Source: a virus. Taken from it: DNA of 56,082 bases. The stretch is from positions 1-56,082 of IMG/VR virus record IMGVR_UViG_3300030419_000877. The stretch is one strand, 5' to 3'. Of this stretch, positions 49,380-56,082 are shown in pieces (position 1 is the first letter of the stretch; every line of letters starts with the position of its first letter). The notes below the pieces were generated by a model. It was not told the origin of the DNA and did no database searches. It was given only the letters and a program-made list of their open reading frames with translations. The position numbers and the translations under genes are program-made.

Positions 49380-50315
49380 ATGTCAGGGACATATTTAACA
49401 TTAACAAATAGCGTCTTGGCAAGATTAAATGAAGTACAATTAACGTCTTCAAACTTTTCTTCAGCAAGAGGAATACAAGTTCAAGCTCAAAATGCTGTTA
49501 ATGAAGCAATACGATACATTAATCAAAGAGAGTTTAACTACCCATTTAATCATGCAACAGCCACACAAACTCTGACTGCAGGAGTTGTTAGGTATAGTTT
49601 ACCCTCTAGCACAAAATCGGTTGACTACAATACAGCAAGATTAGTAAAAGACAGTGACTTAGGTACGAGTGGTGGACGATTAGGAAATATAAATTATAAT
49701 GATTACATTAATAACTACATTACTCAAGAAGATGAAATCAATTCTACTACTGCCGCAGAAGCTATTGATACGTCTGAAACGGAAATAGATTTAACAAGTG
49801 CTTCTGACTTTGATAGCACAGGCACAGTGTATATAGGAAGTGAGCAAATATCTTACACAGGTATAAGTTCAAACACTTTAACTGGATGTACACGAGGAGC
49901 AAGTTCTACTACGGCAGCATCCCACGATAGTGGTACAACAGTTACACAATTCACAGGTGGAGGAATACCTACTCATATAGTAAGAACAGCAGACAATAAT
50001 TACTTACTATACCCTTTCCCTACTAAAAAATACTCTATAAAGTTTGATTACTACACTTATCCAACAGATTTGTCGGCACATGACGATACAACTAGCGTAC
50101 CTGCACGATTTGACCCTGTTATAGTGGATGGTGCAACAGCGTTTGTATATCAATATAGAGGTGAAACAACACAGTATCAACTAAACTTTGAAAGGTTTGA
50201 ACAAGGCATAAAGAACATGCAAACCTTATTAGTAAATAAGTATGATTATCTTAGGTCTACATATATACCACGTTCTTCTACCGCTTTTTCAGATGTAACA
50301 TTAAGAGTAAACTAA
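49380..50315 (+). CDS. Tail tubular protein A-like adaptor
   Basis: 311 residues. The N-terminal helical part (LTLTNSVLARLNEVQLTSSN ... AQNAVNEAIRYINQREFNY) and the C-terminal RFEQGIKNMQTLLVNKYDYL match tail tubular A-type adaptors of short-tailed phages. A beta insert near residues 148-190 (GTVYIGSEQISYTGISSNTL ... GCTRG) is a module found in various phage tail proteins. It binds below the portal and closes the head. Confidence 0.75.
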   Translation: MSGTYLTLTNSVLARLNEVQLTSSNFSSARGIQVQAQNAVNEAIRYINQREFNYPFNHATATQTLTAGVVRYSLPSSTKSVDYNTARLVKDSDLGTSGGRLGNINYNDYINNYITQEDEINSTTAAEAIDTSETEIDLTSASDFDSTGTVYIGSEQISYTGISSNTLTGCTRGASSTTAASHDSGTTVTQFTGGGIPTHIVRTADNNYLLYPFPTKKYSIKFDYYTYPTDLSAHDDTTSVPARFDPVIVDGATAFVYQYRGETTQYQLNFERFEQGIKNMQTLLVNKYDYLRSTYIPRSSTAFSDVTLRVN

Positions 50316-51845
50316 ATGCCTGATTTATCGCAAACAGCCCCTGCGTCCTTTAACTGTGAGGGTGGACTTGTTTTAAACCGTTCTACCTTTATGATGCAAC
50401 CGGGAGAAGCATTAGAACTTGTAAACTTTGAACCTGACATTGAGGGTGGTTACAGAAGAATAAACGGTTTTAGTAAGTATGTAAGTGCCGTAGTACCATA
50501 TACAAGTTCTGCCAGTGAAAAAGTTTTAATGGTTGCAACATTTGGTGACTACGTTTTAGCGGCAAGAGGAACAAGTATATATAGTGCCACAGCAGGTGGT
50601 TCAAGTTGGACAAGTAGAGATAGTGGTAGAACGAGTGCAGGTAAATATAACTTTGAGCGTTTTAACTTTGATGGCACAGATAAGATAGTAGTTGTAGATG
50701 GAGCGAATTACCCAACTATATTTAACAGTTCTCTTAGTGCTACGGATGCAAGTACAAGCAGTGTTGAAGGCTCAAAGTATGTGGCAGCTTTTAAGAACCA
50801 CATGTTTTACGCAGGAAAGTCTACAACAAAACAAGAAGTAGTATTTAGTCAGCCCTTTGATGAAGACGCATTTAGTAGTGGTAGTGGTGCAGGAAGTATA
50901 AAGGTTGACGACACAGTAACAGGTCTTAAAGTTTTCCGTGATAATTTATTTATCTTTTGTGAAAACAGAATATTTAAGATGAGTGGGAGCACCTCAAGTG
51001 ACTTTGCAGTCACAGCCGTTACAAGAGACATTGGTTGTATTAACGGAGACACGATACAGGAATTTGCAGGTGACTTAATATTCTTAGGACCAGACGGATT
51101 GAGAACCGTTGCAGGTACAGCAAGAATTGGTGACGTTGAACTTGGTACTATTAGCTCTAACGTACAGTCTATATTTGACGAGAATTTATCAAGTGCATCA
51201 GAGTTTGAAAGTGTAGTAATACCAGACAGGACACAGTATAGAATATTCTTTACTAAAGATTCAGTTGCCAAAAACAGCACAAAAGGTGTAGCCTGTGTTT
51301 TAAAGGGACAAGCATTTGAGTTTTCAGAACTAAGAGGTATACGTCCTGCATGTACAGATGGATTTGTTAAATCAGGGGACGTTATAATACTACACGGTGA
51401 CTACTCTAATGGGTATGTATATAGGCAAGAATCAGGCAATGACTTTGACGGAACTGCAATAAACGGAAAGTATAGAAGCCCTGACATGACGTTTGGGGAT
51501 GCAGGTATCCGTAAACACATGCAACGAGTTATTATTAACTACGCACCTGAATCAACTATAGACGCAGACCTTTTTTTAAGGTACGACTATGAAGCAAAAG
51601 ATTCACCAAGACCTGCGGCATATGCACTAGACTCAAGCGATATCGCAGCTGTGTATGGAGTAACAACATATGGTGGTTCATCTAGTAGCTTTGGTACATA
51701 TGGTGGTGCATCACAGCCACTCGTAAGACAACCAGTAGAAGGTTCAGGGTTTGCAGTAGCACTAAGAGTAAATGATGGTGGGACGACAGCACCATATTCA
51801 TTAAAAGGATTTCAGTTGGAATATCAATTAGGAGCAAGAAGGTAA
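50316..51845 (+). CDS. Tail tube/nozzle-like virion protein
   Basis: 509 residues, beta-rich with repeat-type strands. NCEGGLVLNRSTFMMQPGEA, LELVNFEPDIEGGYRRINGF and DGLRTVAGTARIGDVELGTI resemble the large tail protein placed after the tubular A-type adaptor in marine short-tailed phages. It likely forms the lower tail. It abuts the fibre gene (start at 51846) and the adaptor without gaps. Confidence 0.65.
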   Translation: MPDLSQTAPASFNCEGGLVLNRSTFMMQPGEALELVNFEPDIEGGYRRINGFSKYVSAVVPYTSSASEKVLMVATFGDYVLAARGTSIYSATAGGSSWTSRDSGRTSAGKYNFERFNFDGTDKIVVVDGANYPTIFNSSLSATDASTSSVEGSKYVAAFKNHMFYAGKSTTKQEVVFSQPFDEDAFSSGSGAGSIKVDDTVTGLKVFRDNLFIFCENRIFKMSGSTSSDFAVTAVTRDIGCINGDTIQEFAGDLIFLGPDGLRTVAGTARIGDVELGTISSNVQSIFDENLSSASEFESVVIPDRTQYRIFFTKDSVAKNSTKGVACVLKGQAFEFSELRGIRPACTDGFVKSGDVIILHGDYSNGYVYRQESGNDFDGTAINGKYRSPDMTFGDAGIRKHMQRVIINYAPESTIDADLFLRYDYEAKDSPRPAAYALDSSDIAAVYGVTTYGGSSSSFGTYGGASQPLVRQPVEGSGFAVALRVNDGGTTAPYSLKGFQLEYQLGARR

Positions 51846-54326
51846 ATGGGAGCAACATACACAAGACAGTCTTCGTACTCTGACGGTGATACAATCACAG
51901 CGGCACATACTAATGACGAATTTAATCAGTTATTAGCCGCCTTTGCATCAAGTTCAGGACATACGCATGATGGTACAGCGGCTGAAGGTGGTCCTATTAC
52001 CAAATTACTTGGTACGTCTATAACAATAGGAGATGGTACTTCAGGCACAGACATTACAGTAACATATGACGGTGAATCAAATGACGGTGTAATGAAATGG
52101 ATGGAAGACGAAGACTACTTTGAGTTTTCTGATGATATACTTGTAGCGTCCACAGAAAAGCTACAGTTTCGTGACACAGCCCTATACCTTAACTCAAGCA
52201 CTGACGGACAGCTAGATATTGTAGCTGACACAGAAGTACAAATTGCCGCCACAACTATTGACATCAACGGTAATGTTGACATCTCAGGTACACTTACAAT
52301 AGGTTCTGCAGGTATCTCTGAAGCAGAACTAGAGGTACTAGATGGACTTACAGTTTCAACTACAGAAGTAAACATCCTAGACGGTGACACAACTGCCACA
52401 TCTACTACAGTCGCAGATGCAGACAGAGTAGTAATGAATGACAACGGTACTATGGTGCAAGTTGCTGTAACAGATTTGGCTGCCTACTTTGACGATGAAA
52501 TTACAGCCATGCCTAATCTTACTTCCGTAGGCACACTCACAACCCTCACAGTAGACAATGTAATAGTTAATGGCACGACTATAGGACACACAAGTGACAC
52601 AGACTTGATGACCTTGACCAGTGGAGTATTGACTGTTGCAGGAGAAGTAGACGCTACTACTCTTGATATTAGTGGAAATGCTGACATTGACGGTACAACT
52701 AACCTAGACGAAGTAGACATTGACGGTACAGTACAGATAGATGGAGCTACAACTTTTGGTGTAGATGACACTGGTGTAGACGTTAAATTCTTTGGTGCTA
52801 CTTCTGGTGCATATCTCTTATGGGATGAGAGTGCAGACAAACTATTAACTGCAGGTGGTGCAGTAGTAGATATAGTTAAAGATAAACTACTAATAGGTGG
52901 TACTGCAGTAACAACAACTGCTGCCGAACTAAACGTACTAGACGGAGTAACAGCAGGTACGGTAACGGCAAGTAAGGGTGTTGTTGTTGACTCTAACAAA
53001 GACTTAGGTACTCTTCGTAACCTAACGATTGATGGTACATTCTCAGACGGTAATTACACATTTGATACAAGTGGTAATGTAACTGGCTTGGGAACAGTTT
53101 CTTCTGGAAACATTACATCTTCAGGCACTGTTCAGGGTACAGTAATAACAGCTACAACAGGGTTTGCTCCTGACGCATCTGACGGTGCTTACTTAGGTAC
53201 GTCTTCTCTACAATTCAGTGACTTATATTTAGCAGACGGTGCAGTAGTAAATCTTGGAGATGACCAAGACGTAACTTTGACACATGTTGCTGATACAGGA
53301 ATACTTCTTAACAGCACTAATCAACTTCAGTTTGGAGACAGTGGAACATACATACATCAATCAGCAGACGGTGTACTTGACCTAGTTTCTGATACTGAAA
53401 TAGAAATTAATGCCACTACAATAGATATCAATGGTGCTGTAGACATCTCTGGTAATACTACTATAGGTGGTAACTTAACAGTAAATGGAACAACAACTAC
53501 AATAGATACAACTAATACTACTGTAAAAGATAGTTTATTAGAATTAAATAGTGGTGCGAGTTCTAACTCTAACGATGTTGGTATTATCATTGAAAGAGGG
53601 TCAACAGGTAATGACGCTCTCTTTATGTGGGATGAATCAGAAGATAAGTTTGCACTAGGTACTACAACAGACAACGCAAGTAGCACAGGCAACCTTAATA
53701 TGACAACAGGTACACTTGTTGCTAACATAGAAGGTAACTTAACAGGAACTGCATCAACAGCTACAGTAGCTACTACAGTAACTATAACAGATAATGAAAG
53801 TACAGACGAAGATAACGCTATTATATTTACAGCAGGTGGTGATGTAGATGGTGGAAACATTGGTTTAGAATCAGATGGTGATTTAACTTACAATCCTAGC
53901 ACAGGAAGGTTGACAGCGACACAATTATCTGGTACAATACAAACTGCAGCTCAAACAAACATTACATCACTTGGTACACTGTCAGCATTAACCGTTGACA
54001 ACGTAGCTATAGACAGTAACACTATAGGTCACACAAGTGATACGGACTTAATGACATTGACAAGTGGAGTTGTCACAGTCGCAGGTGAAGTCTCAATGAC
54101 AACACTTGACATTGGTGGCACAAATGTATCATCAACAGCCACAGAGTTAAATGTAATGGACGGAGATACCACAGCAACCTCAACAACACTAGCAAACGCA
54201 GATAGAATTGTTGTAAATGATGATGGTACAATGAAGCAGGTAGCTTTAACAGATGTTAAAACGTATCTGACAAGTGCAGGGTATGTAACTGACGATCCAA
54301 CAGCCCTTGCGATTGCCCTTGGATAG
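51846..54326 (+). CDS. Main tail fibre protein with internal duplications
   Basis: 826 residues. The N-terminal SYSDGDTITAAHTNDEFNQL and GHTHDGTAAEGG are a common attachment motif. The rest is a long beta-repeat shaft with LDG and TTATS units. Segments near 52161-52310 and 53327-53470 are duplicates (LQF...DTE.....TTIDIN), and near 52378-52650 and 53985-54260 (TIGHTSDTDLMTLTSGV). It ends DDPTALAIALG. It probably carries no tip domain itself; the small fibre genes downstream provide them. Confidence 0.75.
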   Translation: MGATYTRQSSYSDGDTITAAHTNDEFNQLLAAFASSSGHTHDGTAAEGGPITKLLGTSITIGDGTSGTDITVTYDGESNDGVMKWMEDEDYFEFSDDILVASTEKLQFRDTALYLNSSTDGQLDIVADTEVQIAATTIDINGNVDISGTLTIGSAGISEAELEVLDGLTVSTTEVNILDGDTTATSTTVADADRVVMNDNGTMVQVAVTDLAAYFDDEITAMPNLTSVGTLTTLTVDNVIVNGTTIGHTSDTDLMTLTSGVLTVAGEVDATTLDISGNADIDGTTNLDEVDIDGTVQIDGATTFGVDDTGVDVKFFGATSGAYLLWDESADKLLTAGGAVVDIVKDKLLIGGTAVTTTAAELNVLDGVTAGTVTASKGVVVDSNKDLGTLRNLTIDGTFSDGNYTFDTSGNVTGLGTVSSGNITSSGTVQGTVITATTGFAPDASDGAYLGTSSLQFSDLYLADGAVVNLGDDQDVTLTHVADTGILLNSTNQLQFGDSGTYIHQSADGVLDLVSDTEIEINATTIDINGAVDISGNTTIGGNLTVNGTTTTIDTTNTTVKDSLLELNSGASSNSNDVGIIIERGSTGNDALFMWDESEDKFALGTTTDNASSTGNLNMTTGTLVANIEGNLTGTASTATVATTVTITDNESTDEDNAIIFTAGGDVDGGNIGLESDGDLTYNPSTGRLTATQLSGTIQTAAQTNITSLGTLSALTVDNVAIDSNTIGHTSDTDLMTLTSGVVTVAGEVSMTTLDIGGTNVSSTATELNVMDGDTTATSTTLANADRIVVNDDGTMKQVALTDVKTYLTSAGYVTDDPTALAIALG

Positions 54327-54345
54327 TTAAAAAGGAGGACTAAAA

Positions 54346-54798
54346 ATGGCAGATGACGCAATAGCAACTATTCAGGCAACTATATTACCTGATGAAATTG
54401 CAAAAACTATATCAGCAACGACAACTGTAACACCTGCTGATGCTAACGATAAATGGTATTACAAATTAACAAGCGTATCCAATTCAAGCACAGACTTGAT
54501 TGCAGGATACTACACTGACTATACGGCAGTAGATGACGACACAGCACCAACGGCTGTAGCTACTGGCGATAAAGTAAAGTTTTTATATATTAAAAATGTA
54601 GACGGAAACAGCAGAAGTATTTATGTTTGCTTTGACGCAGGAACAGCATCATCAAGTTTAGGAGATGCCGTGACAATAGGACCAAACGAATCATTTATGG
54701 CAAGACTTCCTAATACTACTGTTGCTGATGTTCACGCTATATCTTCAGCTTCTACAGCAGAAGTTATTGTGGCTGCATTATTAGATGACGTAGCATAA
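54346..54798 (+). CDS. Virion structural protein (fibre-associated)
   Basis: 150 residues, beta-rich. The pattern DDAIATIQATILPDEIAKTI, KWYYKLTSVSNSSTDLIAGY and VKFLYIKNVDGNSRSIYVCF recurs in marine phage tail regions. It has a strong AAGGAGGACTAA ribosome site identical to that of the capsid gene, so it is probably abundant. Role in the virion is inferred. Confidence 0.6.
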   Translation: MADDAIATIQATILPDEIAKTISATTTVTPADANDKWYYKLTSVSNSSTDLIAGYYTDYTAVDDDTAPTAVATGDKVKFLYIKNVDGNSRSIYVCFDAGTASSSLGDAVTIGPNESFMARLPNTTVADVHAISSASTAEVIVAALLDDVA

Positions 54799-54810
54799 GG
54801 GGGAAAGTAG

Positions 54811-55140
54811 ATGGCTAACACCTTTAAAAATAAAGTGTATGACGGTTCAACTACATCTGCTGATGCACTCATGCAACTGTATACTACACCGTCAAGCACT
54901 ACTACTGTTGTTATAGGGCTGACGTTAGCCAACACTACGACCAGTCAGATAACAGCAGACATTAAGCTTAACTCTTCTTCTAATGTGTTCTTGGCAAAGA
55001 ATATTCCGATACCTTCTGGTTCATCATTTGAATATATGGCAGGTAATAAGATTATTATGGAAGCAGGACATACATTAAGTGTGTCTTCTAATACAGCTAA
55101 TAGTCTTGACACAGTGGCAAGTATAATGGAGATAACCTAA
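54811..55140 (+). CDS. Virion structural protein (fibre-associated)
   Basis: 109 residues with alternating beta strands (TTTVVIGLTLANTTTSQITA; SSFEYMAGNKIIMEAGHTLS). It is similar in layout to short phage proteins that sit beside tail fibres. It follows the previous gene with a GGGGGAAAG ribosome site. No enzymatic motif. Confidence 0.55.
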   Translation: MANTFKNKVYDGSTTSADALMQLYTTPSSTTTVVIGLTLANTTTSQITADIKLNSSSNVFLAKNIPIPSGSSFEYMAGNKIIMEAGHTLSVSSNTANSLDTVASIMEIT

Positions 55141-55141
55141 T

Positions 55142-55591
55142 ATGGCATATATTGGTAATCAGGTACAGTCAGGCTTTCACAATATACCCTCTGTACAGCG
55201 TTTTAACGGTGATGGAAGCACTACTGGCTTTACTCTTACAACAAGTGTAGGGAATGACCAAGACGTGCTTGTATCGGTAGATGGTGTGGTTCAGGACACA
55301 GAAGCCTACTCCATAACAGGAGGAACTACACTAACATTTTCTTCTGCACCGTCTAGTGGCACAAGTAATATCTTCGTAAATTATCTTGGCTTAGTAGACA
55401 CAAGTGTTGTACCTGCTGACGCTAACAAAGGACACTTCAAGAATAATGGTATGTTCAGAACTAATGCTCAGACATTAGAGACTAGCACTACGATTGAAGC
55501 TACTGAAAATGCCAACGTCACAGGTCCGTTGACCATAGCTAGTGGGATTACATTGACTGTCGCATCAGGAGGGAATTTAGCAATACTATGA
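55142..55591 (+). CDS. Tail fibre protein, paralog of the gene at 906
   Basis: 149 residues. N-terminal YIGNQVQSGFHNIPSVQRFN and FTLTTSVGNDQDVLVSVDGV form a fibre attachment module; the C-terminus (RTNAQTLETS ... GPLTIASGITLTV) matches that of 906-1370. Its stop overlaps the next start by ATGA. This begins the fibre-cassette series that is cut by the right edge. Confidence 0.65.
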   Translation: MAYIGNQVQSGFHNIPSVQRFNGDGSTTGFTLTTSVGNDQDVLVSVDGVVQDTEAYSITGGTTLTFSSAPSSGTSNIFVNYLGLVDTSVVPADANKGHFKNNGMFRTNAQTLETSTTIEATENANVTGPLTIASGITLTVASGGNLAIL

Positions 55592-56016
55592 GCAATCTTC
55601 TAGTACAAAATATAAAGCATACGAATAATACTACGAGTATGGCTATTGATACCTCTGGTCAGGTGACTATTCGTGGTGAGGGTAGTGCAACCACTACCAA
55701 CTTACAACAGGGGTTGGCTAAGTCATGGTCATTTTATAACCAACAAACACCTGCTGTTGGGGATAGTCTTAACACATCATCAATTACAGATTCAAGTGCA
55801 GGTACTTATTTGGTTAATTTTTCCAACAACCATGCAAGCACAAATTATGCTGCTTTTGGAATGTCTTTAGACATAGGGTCATACTACATGCACTCAAATG
55901 TAAGACCAACCTTTAGTACAAGTCAGTATAGAGTAGATACAATTAGAGCAAATTCTGTCACTACCACGCATGATGCAGATGATGCGTCAAATGCAACTTT
56001 GGGAGACTTAGCATAA
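55588..56016 (+). CDS. Fibre-cluster protein of the TTNLQQGLAK family
   Basis: 142 residues: N-terminal IDTSGQVTIRGEG module, TTTNLQQGLAK, then a C-terminal half close to that of 2238-2642 at DNA level and ending GDLA. The variable part shares AVGDS.NTSSITD with its paralog. It ends in a one-base overlap with the next, truncated copy. Confidence 0.6.
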   Translation: MSNLLVQNIKHTNNTTSMAIDTSGQVTIRGEGSATTTNLQQGLAKSWSFYNQQTPAVGDSLNTSSITDSSAGTYLVNFSNNHASTNYAAFGMSLDIGSYYMHSNVRPTFSTSQYRVDTIRANSVTTTHDADDASNATLGDLA

Positions 56017-56082
56017 TGGCAGAACTCAAAGTAAACACACTCACAGGCACATCAACAGCAGGGTCTATTGCCGTCACAGGAG
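56016..56082 (+). CDS. Fibre-cluster protein, truncated by the window edge
   Basis: Only 22 codons remain, reading MAELKVNTLTGTSTAGSIAV then TG. They match the start of the protein at 2238 (MASTLKLNTLTGASTAGSI...). Its continuation lies beyond the window. It is the sixth fibre-cassette gene counting both edges, and it shows that the sequence breaks inside this repetitive cluster. Confidence 0.6.
   Translation, partial: MAELKVNTLTGTSTAGSIAVTG

Noticed and set aside
1-56082. tRNA genes, attP core, phage RNA polymerase, CRISPR array and insertion sequences
   Set aside because: I looked for T-arm sequences, tRNA-like 3' ends, repeat-spacer patterns, transposase motifs and single-subunit RNA polymerase motifs and saw none. 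A tRNA scan would settle the first point.
56016-56082. Direct joining of the right edge to base 1 as one gene
   Set aside because: The reading frame meets a stop after three more codons and lacks the expected GEG..TTNLQQGLAK segment, so the edges are not simply adjacent.

Overview
The window is a bacteriophage genome, or nearly all of one, with an AT-rich base composition. The virion genes (terminase, portal, scaffold, capsid, tail tubular-like adaptor, several fibres, very large internal virion-type proteins), with no tape measure or sheath gene, point to a short-tailed marine phage. A T7-type endonuclease I, a Pol A polymerase and a class II ribonucleotide reductase fit that picture. There is no phage RNA polymerase. 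A tyrosine recombinase suggests lysogeny or recent temperate ancestry, but I see no cI/Cro-type repressor. The gene-transfer-agent-type 3-TM holin and the marine-phage protein set suggest an alphaproteobacterial host; that is inference, not something read directly.

Layout. (1) 1-13905, rightward: end of an unidentified gene, a run of small fibre/receptor-binding genes, three small membrane proteins, then five long virion proteins resembling an ejection-protein block. (2) 13904-13927: a leftward terminator where the two transcription blocks converge. (3) 13935-32567, leftward: early block, read from right to left. It starts with unknown early proteins and a Cys-rich Gp88-like protein. A terminator and second promoter follow, then about 25 small overlapping genes with a C5 methyltransferase and a SleB-type hydrolase among them, then integrase, primase, a GIY-YIG nuclease, helicase, DNA polymerase, an SSB-like protein, a 4Fe-4S-type PD-(D/E)XK nuclease, endonuclease I, DUF3310 and the reductase. 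(4) 32568-33233: a non-coding divergent control region with a strong sigma70-type promoter and an array of about seven GTTAWRACT-like motifs. (5) 33234-56082, rightward: holin-like proteins, M15 endolysin, small basic proteins, an N6 methyltransferase, terminase subunits, portal, a 1095-residue virion protein with an embedded hydrolase domain, scaffold, capsid (with its own promoter and 226-base leader), tail adaptors and fibres.

The rightward block runs off the right edge within a fibre gene whose paralogs sit at the left edge. The simplest reading is one circularly permuted genome cut inside a repetitive fibre cluster. It would then have two divergent transcription units that start near 32.6-33.2 kb and meet at 13.9 kb. 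The edges do not join in frame, so some sequence may be missing or collapsed there.

Points most worth a second look: the control region with its motif array; a strong local enrichment of CGGAGTC and of GAGTC/GACTC (GANTC) in 30.7-32.8 kb; recurring start-associated sequences at many early gene junctions; a four-cysteine zinc-finger-like insert in the DNA polymerase; and a GIY-YIG gene wedged between a split primase and helicase.
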